Source: Thelephora terrestris (Eukaryota > Basidiomycota > Agaricomycetes > Thelephorales > Thelephoraceae). Taken from it: 64,000 bases of DNA. The position numbers were made by a program, and so were the translations under genes. The notes beneath the pieces were generated by a model. The model had not been told where the DNA came from, made no database searches, and saw only the letters and a list, made by a program, of their open reading frames with translations. This document shows, piece by piece, positions 34,212-46,084 of the stretch (its first letter is position 1; each line of letters opens with the position of its first letter). The DNA lies in contig WIUZ02000019.1 of assembly GCA_015956445.1 (NCBI GenBank), positions 496,001 through 560,000 of the forward strand, in the 5' to 3' direction.

Positions 34212-36865
34212 ATGGGCGCGGTCAAAAATTGGGTGCACGCCCTTCTCCCGATAACCGTCTGGTTACCTCGCTATGGTTCGTGACTTTTGAAAATGATCCG
34301 CGAGTCTGCTCCGGTTTTGACATGTGGCAAAGACCCCCGATGGCTTTACGGTGACATCATCACCGGCATAACTGTCGCGATCGTTAATATCCCTCAGGCT
34401 CTTTCGTATGCAAGCGTAAGTGTTCGTGTGACGCGTCTCATCTCTCAATAACCCATAACCGTGTTGCAGCTAGCCGGTTTGCCCCCTCAGTACGGTCTGT
34501 ATTGTGCATTCATCGGAACCACCGTATACCCCGTACGCTCCTTGCTCACGTGTCCTCGTCTTCAGAGCTCTTACACCTATCAGTTCCTAGGAACTTCCAA
34601 AGATATCACGTTGGGTCCAATTGCGGTCGTGTCCCTCTCGGTAGCCGAAGTTCTTTCCAACATTCATCAGAGTTATCCCGGCGTTTGGACCAGCCCTCAA
34701 ATCTCCGTCACTCTTGGCTTCTTATGCGTAAATCATGCACCAGCTTACTTTTCACCACCGCTCACACCGCTTTTCTTCGCTAGGGTATCGTGATATTTTC
34801 CCTCGGAGCCCTAAGACTCGGCTGGTTGGTCGAGTTCATCCCAGCTCCGGCGGTCGGTGGATTCGTCACCGGATCCGCGATCCAGATCGTTGCCTCACAA
34901 CTCCCCCCTCTACTCGGAATTAAAAGCCACGGAGATTCCTCGTTCGAGATCTTTTGGAATACGTTACGGAACATACGCAAGGCGCGACTCGACGCTGTAC
35001 TAGGGATATCCGGGTTGGCTTCACTGTATCTCATTCATAAGATCTGTCGTATCTTGACGAAGAGGTTCCCACAGCACGGTCCGTCTCCCCCGTAATACCC
35101 CATTCTTTTCCTCTGACATGTTCGTACACAGCCCAGACCTTCTTCTTCATCTCCGTGATTAGGAACGCATTCGTGGCCGTCGCTCTCACTTTCATCTCTT
35201 GGGTAATCATCACTACTGCCAAGGGAGAAGAGCCGATCGCAGTTCTTGGAGAGGTCCCTCGCGGATTCAAAATACACCTCATACCACCGTTTGATGCCAA
35301 GCTAATGGGGGTCGCATTCGGTCAACTACCCGTCCCTTGCGTCGTCCTGCTGCTCTGCCACATCGCGATAGGGAAATGTACGCAACTGAAATCTGGCGTG
35401 TAACAACATCACTGACCATCGATCGTAGCCTTCGGCCGTCAAAACAACTACAAAATCAATCCAGACCAAGAACTCATCGCGGTCGGCATGACCAACCTCT
35501 TGGGCGTCTTCTTTGCCTCGTACCCCACCACCGCCTCTTTCTCTGCCACCGCTCTCAAGGACAGATGCCACGTCCCGACCCCTCTGTCCGGCCTTTTCAC
35601 CTCCGTTTTGATCGTCATTTCCCTGTACGCGTTAACGGGCGCGTTTTACTACGTTCCCACCGCAGGACTCGCGGCCGTCATCATAAGCTCCGCCCTGGGT
35701 CTCGTCGACGGGTCCGAAGGGATCAATTACTGGAACATTTCAAGGATCGAGGCCGTCATCTGGGTCAGCAGCGTCATCGCCACAGTGTTCGCTGGTGTTC
35801 AATACGGTATATCGGTCGCAATCCTGGCTTCGCTCGCCTTGCTTCTGGTCAGGATCGCCAAGCCGCAAGGCGAGTTCTTGGGAACGACGACTTTGAAGCT
35901 CGTAGACGAGCAAGGTAACGAATCCACCCGTGAGGTGTTCGTTCCGTTGGACCTCGGCGACGAAGGTGTGCTTAACATCAAGACGGTCGTGGAACCTCCC
36001 GCGCCGTGGATCGTGATATACAGGTTGGGAGAAAGCTTCACTTATCCGAACGCGTCATCGGTGAATAGTTCGATTATGGAGTATTTCAAAGAGAACGCAA
36101 AGAGAAGTCCGGAGACGCTTGAAGATGGGAAGAAAGAGAGGCTGTGGAACGAAACGGAGGACCTCGATGCCAAGAGTGAGAATGAGAGAGAGAAACGTAG
36201 GAGGCCGGTTAGGGCAGTCATATTTGACTTTGCGTCGGTGTACGTGTCCTCTTCATGACCTTTTTACGCATCCTTTTCTGACGCATTACATCCCCTTTCT
36301 TTGCCTACAGCTCTGTCGTCGATAGCACAGGTGCGCAAATCCTCCGTGACACCAAAGGAGAGGTGGAGAGATGGACCGGATACACAGTCGACGTTCGTCT
36401 TCCGATCATGGATATCGATGCGGAATCTCAACTAATACCTCCCCCTCTCGACAGTTCCACTTTGCAAACATCCACCGGGCCGATGTCTACAACGTCCTCG
36501 TCGCGGGAGGATTCGGAGCCCCACCTGCGCCTCTGCCCCCCACATTCTTCCCACCAGAAGCTCAATTTCCCCGCGAGACCGTGCCCGTGCGAGTCAATTA
36601 CCAGATGCGCAAGCCCGGAGTAGAGGGCTTACGGTCCCGCGGGGGGACGTACTTGGGTTTCCCCCGAGGAGGTCAGGGTGAAGGATACGTTCAAGAACAC
36701 GTCATATCGGAGACCACGCCCTTCTTCCACGTTGACCTCGTCGCCGCTGTACGAGCGGCAGAGAAGCTTGGGTTGAAGGCGGAAGCACAGGAGGGTGGTG
36801 GGAGCGGTGTGAATGGACCGAGCGAGGGTTCCCAGGACGACGTCCTAATCGACCTCCACAATTGA
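34212..36865 (+). CDS. sulfate permease, SulP/SLC26 family, 732 aa
   Basis: Polytopic plasma-membrane anion transporter, probably sulfate uptake (Sul1/Sul2-like). Exons 34212-34275, 34333-34415, 34470-34532, 34584-34727, 34784-35078, 35132-35377, 35429-36239, 36311-36392 and 36455-36865 join in phase to 732 residues. The N-terminus reads WLPRYDPRWLYGDIITG. The SulP signature region includes NIPQALSYASLAGLPPQYGL, then FLGTSKDITLGPIAVVSL and APAVGGFVTGSAIQIV. A long transmembrane core follows, with FASYPTTASFSATALKDR. The C-terminal STAS domain carries VIFDFASV and SVVDSTGAQIL. It ends in a Gly-rich tail. All eight introns are GT-AG, 51-71 nt. The 3' end of this gene is copied seven times in the F-box array that follows. 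Confidence 0.93.
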
Positions 36866-37255
36866 AATCGTGAACCCCGAGACGGGGTTCCACGGGTATA
36901 TGAATCGAGGTGGCTACCTTGGATTGAGCGATTCGTAACTCTTCGATGTATAAGTCGCTGGGGGGAATCATTATTACGAGAGATGCTTATTTTACGGAGC
37001 GCGTTTGTGAGCACTGAGGGGGAAACGCGGACGAACCGCGAGGCTATCTACCGAGCGGGAGTAGAACGTCTCGAAAACGAAGATCGGATGAGTACAGAAA
37101 TGATACGAGCACATGATCTGATATGTCTGAAATAACATAAGGTGGGATCGGCCAAGGGAAACAAAAGATGAGTCTTAGAAGGGCAAAGTAAACTTGAAAC
37201 AATATGACAGTGCTCAGCCTAGATCTAAAGAGCGAAAGTTGGCGCGACTCCATCT

Positions 37256-38436
37256 TCAATCATAATTAACGTCTACCAAGCCACCGCGCCCCAAAAAATT
37301 CTGCAAGTCATGGTCCACATCGAGCGATGGGCCGACGCCGGAGAAATTGAGTTGTAGGGTAAGTTTTCCCCCAACGTCCTGCACACGTTGGGCAAGGGTG
37401 CTCAGGACCATGTCCAATGAGGACAATGAGATTGTGCCTTGGAGACTCCACCCCGGGCGTCCGCCACCCTTGGCAAGATCCACGAAGGTCAGGGATATCT
37501 TTCGGAATTTTGGGGATGTTATCGATGAGAACAGCGTCGTAAGGTATGGAGTGAGCCCTGTGGCACCACGGACGCGTAGGCGCACGTGAAGCTCCTCCAG
37601 CTTGAGGCAGGACCCTAACAGGACGTTTGGGAAGGGCGCATCTGGAGGGTTGAGATAGTAAGCACACGCTGAAGGAAACCTGGGCAAACTCTCGAGGTAC
37701 CTCGATGGATATGCATATAATGAAGTGCGACCAAGGTGTCTCTGCAGCTATTCAACAACAGTTCATACGCCCCTTCCCCGTGACAGTGATAATCCTTGAG
37801 TTTGATTGTGGAAAAGCGCAGCGGCAATTTCGCGAGTGCTTCGAAAAAGTACACTGAACCAAGATCGCCCAAGGATAACGTCCCGCGGAAGGTAGGGGTG
37901 ACTTCTGGTACGCTCAGGGTGGTAGTAGGCGTGGCGGAATGCAGGAAGCAGTGAGAAAGCCACAAATCGTCAAGATTTGGGAGGAGGCAAAGGAAATCGA
38001 CGAGGGTTGCTGGGTCGAACGTGCAAGATTGCAGGTTCATCGCGCGCAATGAGTTGCCAAAGTGACCGAAGTAAGGTTCTAGCGACGCGCCATCGAAGTG
38101 TGTAGAGTCCCATTGGATGAGGGAAAGAAATCTGACGTCGCTGAACGACGCCAAGTTTGAGAGGGGAAAGCGCGGGTATTGTGGGTTGATCCAGTGAAGG
38201 GAATGGCTTTCTTCCAACATCAGCGTACGCGTGTGCGAACCGGGTCCACCGACCGCCTTGCACACGTTCTTGGACCAACCCTTGAGCGTGGTCGGTCTCA
38301 GATGGACGGATTTGAAAAGGTGGGCTTGACAACAGCCAACCCAAGCCTTCGAAACCAAGGATATGGACCTGAGGGACTCTGTGTCATCGCCCAGGTCGCG
38401 GAGGATGCGGCTGATGAGCTCTGGAGGAAGAGACAT
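37256..38436 (-). CDS. F-box-like protein, array copy 1, 373 aa
   Basis: F-box proteins bind Skp1 and bring targets to an SCF ubiquitin ligase. Exons 38436-37701 and 37641-37256 join in phase across a 59-nt intron (gtacctc to ctccag) to 373 residues. The F-box-like segment is residues 1-45: LPPELISRILRDLGDDTESL, then LVSKAWVGCCQAHLFKSVHL. The rest has leucine-rich-repeat-like blocks such as SLRAMNLQSCTFDPATLVDF. This copy has no acidic insert before the conserved C-terminal part (LTLQLNFSGVG, ending GRGGLVDVN). It is convergent with the permease gene, 390 nt from its stop, and so keeps the ancestral 3' context. The most diverged in the middle region. Confidence 0.82.
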
Positions 38437-38532
38437 TTCGGCAAGATGTGCGGATGGCAGTGCAGTGATCGAGCTGGTGGGATTTTCTACCGGTAGATGA
38501 GCCCTCTCTCCCTCGAAGTACATTGACCTCAT

Positions 38533-38645
38533 TGTACTGTGCAGGCCACGGATAAGCTCATATTAGTAACGGAGGGACAGGAGGGTGATGTGAATGGGCC
38601 GGGTTCTCAGAATGACATTCTAATCGACCTATACACAATTTATTC
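38533..38645 (+). pseudogene. relic of sulfate-permease 3' end, no. 1
   Basis: gtgaatgggccgggttc, then cattctaatcgacct and cacaatt match the last codons of the permease gene (VNGPSEGSQDDVLIDLHN). The left part is more decayed. It lies directly upstream of F-box copy 1. Confidence 0.8.
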
Positions 38646-39001
38646 CCGAACCCATAAATTGGGGGGGCTAAGTAGGTGACGCTTTCGGTGCATGTACCCA
38701 TGATAGGCCATTATCGAGTGGAAGATGCTGAGCGCGTTTTCAACGAACCACCCACAGAACACGGAAGCTTTCGTAACTCTAGGTACGTTTTCCAACCTTT
38801 CTGCTGCGACTCCTCAGCGGAGCGTCCCCCCAACAGCAGTCCCCCTCCCTCAAATCCTCCTCCGAATTCGCTCTGAAATTCGAGGCTGGATTCCAGCCTA
38901 CCTCGGCGCATCTCAGTGGTACCCTAGTCGGGCACTCTAGCGGTGCTGCCAAGGTTTGCTTGAGTTCAATCGCAAGAGAAACAGTGGACGCAGGCTCACC
39001 T

Positions 39002-40201
39002 TCAACTACAATTGATGTCCACCAAACCGCCATGTTTCAAGAATTTTGGCAAGAGGCGATCAAGTTTGGCCGGTTTGGCGCCAGCACGCTGGACGTTGAG
39101 TTGCAGGATCAACTTTCCCCTGACGTTGTGCGCAACGCGGCTCAGCATTGTGTCCCATGAGTCCCATGGAGTCGGTCCGGTGCTCCATACACCCCACTCG
39201 TCTTCATCTTCGTCGCGCCCGGTTTCATTTTCCCGGACAGGACCATCGTTCTCGATGAAAGTCAGGGATATCTTTCGGAGTTCTTTGGACGTTATCGAAG
39301 AAAGGGGTATTTCAGTGGGTCGACGGTGCTGCGCGGAGCCAAGGAAGAGTACGTGAACCTCCTGCAGTTCGTTGCAGGACGCTAGTGAGACCTTAGGGAG
39401 GATCAGAACTAGAATATTGGGATGATAAGCACAGGCTGGAACATGAAAGGACTCTCAAGGCACCTTCATGGAACTGTTCATAATGGAATGTGATTAGGGT
39501 GTCCACACAGCAGGCCAACAACAGTTGATATGCGCTCAGTTCTTTGGAGGAGCACCCTTTGATTCTGATCGTGGAAAAGTGTAGCGGCAATGTCGTGATG
39601 GCCTCGAGAATGGGTACCGTTGAACTGAAGTCAGTCAACGACAGCGTCCCGCGAAAATTCGGGGTGACCTTTCGGGCGTCCAGGATAATGTCAGGTTCCT
39701 TTGTGCACGGCAGGGGGCGTTCGATTTCTATATCATCGACGTTTGGTAGGAAGGAGAGGAGATTGAAGAGAATCGCCGCGTCGAGGTCGCAAGACTGCAG
39801 GCTCACCGCGCGCAATGACTTGCCAAAGTGACCGAAGTAAGGCTCTAGTGACGCGCCACGGAACAGTATGGCGTCCCATCTGATAAAGGAAAGGGATCTG
39901 ACATCGCTGAATGTCTTCAAGTTTGAGAGGGGGAAGTACAGGAATTCTGGGTCGATCCAAGACATGAAAAAACTTTCTTCCAACGTCAGCGTACGCGTGA
40001 GCGAAGCGGGCCCGCCGATCTCATGAGAGACGTCCTGGACCAGGCATCGATGGTGTAGCATGTCAGATGGACGGACTTGGAAAGGTGGGCTTGACACCAG
40101 CCAACCCAAGCCTTTGAAACCAAGGATAAGGCCTTGAGTGATTTTGGATCATCAACCAGGTGAACAAGGATGTGGTCGATAAGTTCTGGAGGAAGAAACA
40201 T
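39002..40201 (-). pseudogene. F-box-like gene, array copy 2, frameshifted
   Basis: Layout as in its neighbours: start codon at 40201, conserved intron 39463-39409, stop at 39002, C-terminus ending LKHGGLVDINCS. A one-base loss near 40031 breaks exon 1 in the linker after the F-box: other copies read WFKNVSHEV or WFKNVPHEV where here AAGAAC has become AGGAC, putting RTSLMRSAGP in frame. Downstream the original frame continues without stops (VSHEIGGPASLTRTLTLEE). No intron of usual size explains it. A recent loss, because the rest is intact; an assembly error is possible. Confidence 0.7.
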
Positions 40202-40244
40202 CTCCGTCGGAGGTGTGGACGGAGCGCCCTCTCCCGCGATATGC

Positions 40245-40375
40245 CGCGTTGGCCTCGTCGTTGCTGTGCAAGCCACAGGGAAGCTTGGGTTAAAAGCGGA
40301 GGAACAGGATGATGACGTGGACGGGCCAGGTGGGGGTAGGCAGGGGTAGGCCTCGGAATGCGATGCCGTACTGTA
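40245..40375 (+). pseudogene. relic of sulfate-permease 3' end, no. 2
   Basis: cgttgctgtgcaagcc, then gaagcttgggttaaaagcgg and aggaacaggatg correspond to VAAVRAAEKLGLKAEAQE of the permease. Followed by a G-rich insertion not seen in other relics. Confidence 0.75.
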
Positions 40376-40756
40376 TGCGTACTCAACGTGTACAAATGAC
40401 TTCGCGAACGCTGAGATGGCTCGATCGCTGGTGATCGTTTCTTTTTTTCGAAGCTGCGATGGTCACACTGGTATATACTTGGAATCGCGGTGGCTAAGGA
40501 GCGGATTAAACAATACACGATGCTTTTTGTACGCATACACGTAGACCATTTAGGGGAGAGAGATCACTGCTTTCCTGAGCGCTTTTGTGAACCCGGGAAC
40601 GACTGAGAAAACACAGCAGGTTTCGCGGTTCTGTGTGCGTGCCATGGTTGTCCTTCGAATTCTCGGGAGATCTCCAGCCCTTTCACTGAGACCCCCAGCT
40701 TACTGTATAGGTGTTCTCGGGTTAGGTAGGAAGAGAGAGTGGACGCAGCCTTACCT

Positions 40757-41960
40757 TCAATTACAATTGATGTCTACCAGACCACCATCTCCCAAAAATC
40801 TTGGCAGGAGGTGGTCGAGTTTGGGCGGTTTTGGGCCGACGCGCCTGACATTGAGCTGCAAGGTCAACCTACCCCCAGCACCGCGCGCTTGATGGGCAAG
40901 GTGGCTTAGTACCGTGTCCCACGAGCCCCACGGGATCGGTCTAGCGCCCCATACACTCCACTCGGATTCGTCCCACCCGGGTTCGTTTTGGTAGTGAGGA
41001 TTTCCATCCTCGGCGAAAGTCAGTGATATCTTCCGGAGTTTCCGGGACGTTATCGATGAGAAGGGGGTTCCGGGGGATCGGGGGAGCTTCATGAAGCCGA
41101 GGAAGAGCGCATGAACCTCCTCCAGTTCGTTGCAGGACGCTAGTGAGACATCTGGGAGAGTTAGACCTAGAAGATTGGAATGATGAGCACAGAGTGAAGG
41201 GGCTATATACTCTAGAGGCACCTCGATTGCTCTCCTCCAAATGAAGTGTGACCAAAGTGTCTCTGCAGCTGGTCAACAACATTTGATATGCGCCCAGTTC
41301 ATATAAGAGGCAGCCGTTGATTTTGATGGTGGAGAAGTGAAGCGGCAACGTCGCGATCGCCTTGAGAATGAGGGTCCCAGCACTGAGGTCGGCCAGCGAC
41401 AACGTCCCACGGAAACTCGGGGTGATCTTTGGGGCGTCCGGGATGGTGTCAGGCACCTTGGAATGCGTGTGGGGGCGTTCTATCTCTAGATCATCGACGT
41501 TTGGTAGGAGGGAGAGGAGATCGAAGAGAATCGCCGGATGGAACCCGCAAGACCGCAGGCTCACCGCGCGCAATGTCGTGCCAAAGTGGCCGAAGTAAGG
41601 CTTTAGCGACGCACCACGGAAGAGTATGGCGTCCCATTTGATAAAAGAAAGGGATCTGACATCGCTGAAAGTCGTCAAGTTTGAGAGGGGGAAGTACATG
41701 AATTGTGGGTTGATCCAAGACATGAAATAACTTTCTTCCAACGTCAGCGTACGCGTGAGCGAAGCGGGCCCCCCGACCTCATGAGGGACGTTCTTGAACC
41801 AACCATTGAGGGTGTGCGGTGTCAGATGAACTGATTTGAAAAGGTGGGCTTGGCACCAGCTAGCCCAAGCCTTTGAGACCAAAGCCGCTGCCCTTAGGGA
41901 TTCCAGATCGTCGCTCAGATCATCAAGGATCTGGTCGATAAGCTCTGGAGGAAGATTCAT
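40757..41960 (-). CDS. F-box-like protein, array copy 3, 382 aa
   Basis: Exons 41960-41222 and 41166-40757 join across a 55-nt intron (gtgcctc to cttctag) to 382 residues. N-terminal F-box-like segment LPPELIDQILDDLSDDLESL, then LVSKAWASWCQAHLFKSVHL. Leucine-rich blocks follow (LRAVSLRSCGFHPAILFDLL, LLPNVDDLEIERPHTHSK). A short insert EDGNPHYQNEPGWDESEW takes the place of the long acidic tract of later copies. C-terminus LDHLLPRFLGDGGLVDINCN. Closest by eye to copy 2. Confidence 0.82.
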
Positions 41961-42017
41961 TTCGGTAGGAGGGAGAAACGGTCGATTATATGAGACTTTC
42001 TGGATGGGCGCCCTCTT

Positions 42018-42140
42018 CCGCGATTCGTTGCCGTGCGAGCCGCAGAGAAGCTTGGATTGAGGCGGAGGGACAGGAGGGTGGGAATTATCATCCTACTGAT
42101 ATCCATATCGGCCTAACAACTACACATTGATACCGAGAAC
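42018..42140 (+). pseudogene. relic of sulfate-permease 3' end, no. 3
   Basis: cgttgccgtgcgagccgcag followed by agaagcttggattgaggcgg and aggagggtggg corresponds to VAAVRAAEKLGLKA and the Gly-rich tail. The permease 3' flank also continues in parallel to about 42360 (gattaagcgatctgtgac, then tacgagaga and acggggcgcgtg). Confidence 0.8.
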
Positions 42141-42518
42141 CGGAGATGGCTCGCGAGTTCTTGTCTGTCTTTTTGGCTGATTTGTTCTGAGATTTCGTTT
42201 AGTCATACGGGTATGGAAGTAAATCGAGATGGCTACGTATACCGCGCGTGGCTACCATAGATTAAGCGATCTGTGACACTTCGACCTACTTCGACGCGTA
42301 CAGGCCATTGAGGAAAAATTTACTACGAGAGACAATCACTTTACGGGGCGCGTGTAAGCCCAGAAGCGACCCACAAGACACAAAATGTTCCGCAACGTTG
42401 GGTATATGTGATCGAACTCCAGCTTCTCTGGGAAGCCGAGTCCTTGATGCGATCCCCTCAGGGTGATTCAGTGGCGCTGTCGACAAGTTAGATTCGAAGA
42501 GGGAAAGTTGGCATAACC

Positions 42519-43736
42519 TCACCTTGAATCACCTTTGAGGTCTACCAAACCTCCATGTCCCAAAAATTTCGGCAAGAGCCAATCGATTTCGAGGTCGCGG
42601 AAGATGTTGAGTTGTAAGGTCAGCTTTCCTTCACCGTTAAGCGCTTGTTGGGCGAGCGGGCTTAGCACTGCGTCCCAAGAGTCCCATGGAATCGCTCTTC
42701 GGGTCCTCCATTCCTCTTCGTCGTCACCCTCGCCTTCGCCTTCGTCGTCCTCGGATTCTGTTTCCCAATTTAAGATTGCACCCACAGAAACAAGGTGAGT
42801 CAGGGATATCTTCCGCAGCTTTTGGGAAGTTATCGATTTGAAAAGGTTTTCAAGGGGTCGGGGAAGCTTCATGTATTCTTCGAAACCTAAGTGAACCTCC
42901 ACCAGCTCGTTGCAGGAAGTTAGTAAGACGTCTGGGAGGGGCGCATCTGGAAGGGTTGGATAGTGAGCATAGACTGGAGGAGACCTGAATAGTCTCAAGG
43001 CACCTGGTTTGTCTCTGATCATCAAACGAAGTGTGACCAAGGTGTCTCTGCAGCTGGTAAACAACGGTTGATATACTTCTTGCGAGTAAATGCCACGATT
43101 CTTGATTTCTATTGTGGAGAAGCGCAGCGGCAGTGACGCGAGGGTTTTGGTAAACCGCATTGAATAGAGGTCGCCCAGCAGCAATGTCCCACGGAAATTC
43201 GGGGTGGTTTCTGGGATGTCTGGGATGGTTTCGTATGCCTCGGAATATGTATAGATGTCTCCGATATCTAAATCATCGACGTTGGGTAGGAGGGAAAGGA
43301 GATCGAAGAAAACCTCCGGGTCGAACCTGCAAAACTCCAGGCTCAGCGCGCGTAACGACTTGCCAAAGTGACCGAAGCGTGGTTCTAGTGACGCGTCGTT
43401 AAAGCGTGTGGCGTCCCAGTCGCCGAAAGAAAGGGATCTGACATTGCTGAACGACGCCAAGTCAGGGAAGTACGAGCACTGTGGATTGATCCAACGGACG
43501 CCGCTACTCTCTTCCAACGTTAGTGCACGCGTGTGTGAAGCGGGCCCATCAACCTCATGAGATACGTTCTTGAACCAAGCCTCGGCGGTGTTCGGTCTCA
43601 GATGGACGGATTTGAAGAGGTGGGCTCGACACCAGCTAGCCCAAGCCTTTGAGACCAAAGCCATTGCCCTGAGAGATTCCACATCATCGCTCAGATGAAC
43701 AAGGATCTGGTTGATGAGCTCTGGAGGAAGATACAT
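42519..43736 (-). CDS. F-box-like protein, array copy 4, 386 aa
   Basis: Exons 43736-43004 and 42946-42519 join across a 57-nt intron to 386 residues. Because 57 is a multiple of three and has no stop, the frame also reads through unspliced, but neighbours show it is an intron. F-box-like start LPPELINQILVHLSDDVESL. The C-terminal half has the acidic insert ESEDDEGEGEGDDEEEW, then TLQLNIFRDLEIDWLLPKF. An upstream in-frame methionine at 43796 exists, but the start at 43736 matches all other copies. Confidence 0.82.
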   Translation of the reverse strand: MYLPPELINQILVHLSDDVESLRAMALVSKAWASWCRAHLFKSVHLRPNTAEAWFKNVSHEVDGPASHTRALTLEESSGVRWINPQCSYFPDLASFSNVRSLSFGDWDATRFNDASLEPRFGHFGKSLRALSLEFCRFDPEVFFDLLSLLPNVDDLDIGDIYTYSEAYETIPDIPETTPNFRGTLLLGDLYSMRFTKTLASLPLRFSTIEIKNRGIYSQEVYQPLFTSCRDTLVTLRLMIRDKPGALRLFRSPPVYAHYPTLPDAPLPDVLLTSCNELVEVHLGFEEYMKLPRPLENLFKSITSQKLRKISLTHLVSVGAILNWETESEDDEGEGEGDDEEEWRTRRAIPWDSWDAVLSPLAQQALNGEGKLTLQLNIFRDLEIDWLLPKFLGHGGLVDLKGDSR

Positions 43737-43804
43737 CTCGGTAGGAGGAGGAACGGTCGAGTATGCGGGACTCTCTGGACGGGCGCCCTCTTCCACGATG
43801 CGCT

Positions 43805-43935
43805 ATTGTGATCTTTCGTTGCCGTGCGAGCCGCAGAGAAGCTTGGATTGAAGGCGGAGGGACAATAGGGTGGGAATTATTCTACTGATCTTGGCCCCCA
43901 CAACAGGCTACATACACAAATTATATGTACCGAGA
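43805..43935 (+). pseudogene. relic of sulfate-permease 3' end, no. 4
   Basis: cgttgccgtgcgagccgcag followed by agaagcttggattgaaggcgg matches the permease tail; the Gly-rich part is shortened. Confidence 0.8.
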
Positions 43936-44306
43936 AACCGAGATGGCTCGTTCTTCTCTGTCTGTTTTGAGTAATTTCTTTTGAGATTCCGTTGGTCATA
44001 AAGGTATATAAATCGAGGTGGCTACCACCCGTGGCTACTTGGGTTTAGCGATCCTTGACACTTCGACGTGTACAGTTCATCGAGGAAAGGTTATTACGAG
44101 AGGCAATCACTTCAAGGGGCACGTGTGAGCAGGTGTAAGCCCAGTAGCCTCCAGTAGCGTCCCACAAGACACAATTGTTCCGCAACATTGAGTGCATGCA
44201 ATCGAACTTCAGCTTCTCTGGGAAGCCCGCCTTGCTGCGATCCCCTCAGGGTAATTCAATGGCACTGTCGACAAGTTAGATTTGAAAAGGGAAAGTTTGC
44301 ATAACC

Positions 44307-45530
44307 TCACCTTGAATTCCCTTTGAGGTCTACCAAACCTCCGTGTCCCAAAAATTTCGGCAAGAAACGATCGATTTCGAGGTCGCGGAAGATGTTGAGT
44401 TGTAAGGTTAATGTTCCTTCACCGTTGTGCGCTTGTTGGGCAAGCGGGCTTAGCACTGCATCCCAAGAGTCCCATGGAACTACTCCTAGAGCCTCCTGTT
44501 CATCTTCGTCCCCACCCTCACCTTCGCCTTCGTCGTTCCCGGATTCGGTTTCCTGATCGGAGTTTTCATCCACAAAAACGAGGGGAGTCAGGGATATCTT
44601 CCGCAGCTTTTGGGATGTTATTGATGAGAAGAGGTTTCCAAGAGGTCGGTAGAGCTTCATGTATTCGTCGAAGAGTACGTGAACCTCCATCAGCTCGTTG
44701 CAGGACGTTAGTGAGACGTCTGGGAGGGGAACATCTGGAATGGTTGGATAGTAAGCACAGACTAGAGGAAACCTGAAAAGCCTCGAGGCACCTGGTCTCA
44801 GCCTGTCTGTGACCGCCAAACGAAGTGTGACCAAGGTGTCTCTGCAGCTGGTGAACAGCGGTTGATATACATCTTGCGCGTAAATGCCGCGATTGTTGAT
44901 TTCTATCGTGGAGAAGCGCAGCGGCAGCATCGCGAGGGCTTCGGAAAGCCACGGTGAATATAAATCGCCTAGCGACAATGTCCCATGGAAATTCGGAGTG
45001 GCCCCTGGGATGTCTGGGACGGTGTCAGGTCGCTCGGGATGTTCGTAGACGTCTCCGATCTCTAAATCATCGACGTTTGGTAGGAGGGACAGGAAATCGA
45101 AGAAACCCGCCGGACCGAACTTGCAAAACCGCAGGCGCACCGCGCGTAACGACTTGCCAAAGTGACCAAAGTGTGGTTCTAGTGACGCGGCATTAAAGCG
45201 CGTGGCGTCCCAGTGGCGGAAAGAAAGGGATCTAACATTGCTGAACGACGCCAAGTGAGGGAGGTACGAGCACTGTGGATTGATCCAACGGACGCCGCTA
45301 CGGTCTTCCAAAGTTAGGGCACGCGTGTGTGAAGCGGGCCCATCGACCTCATGAGAGACGTTCTTGAACCAAGCCTCGGCGGTGTTCGGTCTCAGATGGA
45401 CGGATTTGAAGAGGTGGGCTCGACACCAGCTAGCCCAAGCCTTTGAGACCAAAGCCATTGCCCTGAGGGATTCCACATCATCGCTCAGATGATCAAGGAT
45501 CTGGCGGATAAGCTCTGGAGGAAGATACAT
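44307..45530 (-). CDS. F-box-like protein, array copy 5, 388 aa
   Basis: Exons 45530-44792 and 44734-44307 join across a 57-nt intron (gtgcctc to attccag) to 388 residues. Very similar to copy 4 in the F-box region (LPPELIRQILDHLSDDVESL, then WFKNVSHEVDGPASHTRALT). Acidic insert ETESGNDEGEGEGGDEDE. C-terminus IDRFLPKFLGHGGLVDLKG. Copies 4-6 form the most alike group by eye. Confidence 0.82.
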   Translation of the reverse strand: MYLPPELIRQILDHLSDDVESLRAMALVSKAWASWCRAHLFKSVHLRPNTAEAWFKNVSHEVDGPASHTRALTLEDRSGVRWINPQCSYLPHLASFSNVRSLSFRHWDATRFNAASLEPHFGHFGKSLRAVRLRFCKFGPAGFFDFLSLLPNVDDLEIGDVYEHPERPDTVPDIPGATPNFHGTLSLGDLYSPWLSEALAMLPLRFSTIEINNRGIYAQDVYQPLFTSCRDTLVTLRLAVTDRLRPGASRLFRFPLVCAYYPTIPDVPLPDVSLTSCNELMEVHVLFDEYMKLYRPLGNLFSSITSQKLRKISLTPLVFVDENSDQETESGNDEGEGEGGDEDEQEALGVVPWDSWDAVLSPLAQQAHNGEGTLTLQLNIFRDLEIDRFLPKFLGHGGLVDLKGNSR

Positions 45531-45597
45531 TTCGGTAGGAGGGAGGAACGGTCGAGTATGTGGGAGTTTCTGGGTAGGCGCCCTCTTCCGCGATGCA

Positions 45598-45730
45598 CCA
45601 CCTTGACCTTCGTTGCTGTGCGAGCCGCGCGCAGAGAAGCTTGGATTGAAGGCGGAGGGACAAGAGGGTGGGAATTCTCATTCTACTGATCTCGGCCTAC
45701 ACAACTGCACAATTGATACTACCGAGATGG
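45598..45730 (+). pseudogene. relic of sulfate-permease 3' end, no. 5
   Basis: ccttgaccttcgttgctgtg, then gcagagaagcttggattg and aaggcggaggga match the permease; a 4-base gcgc insertion shifts the old frame. Confidence 0.8.
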
Positions 45731-46084
45731 CTCGCAAGTTTTTGTCTGTCATTTTGGCTTATTTCTGTTGAGATTTCGTTGCTGATACGAGTATATTAGT
45801 AAGTAAATCGAGGTGGCTACCGCGCGGGGCTACCTTAGATTAAGCAATCTGTGACACTTTGACGGGTACAGGTCATTGAGGGAAAATTTACTACGAGAGG
45901 CAATCACTTTACGGGGCGCGTGTAAGCCCAGTGGCGACCCACAAGACACAAAATGTTCCGCAACATTGAGTGTGTGCGATCGAACTCCAGCTTCTCTGAA
46001 AAGCCCGCCTTGCTGCGATCCCCTCAGGGTAATTCAATGGCACTGTTGACAAGTTAGATTTGAACAGGGAAAGTTGACGTAACC

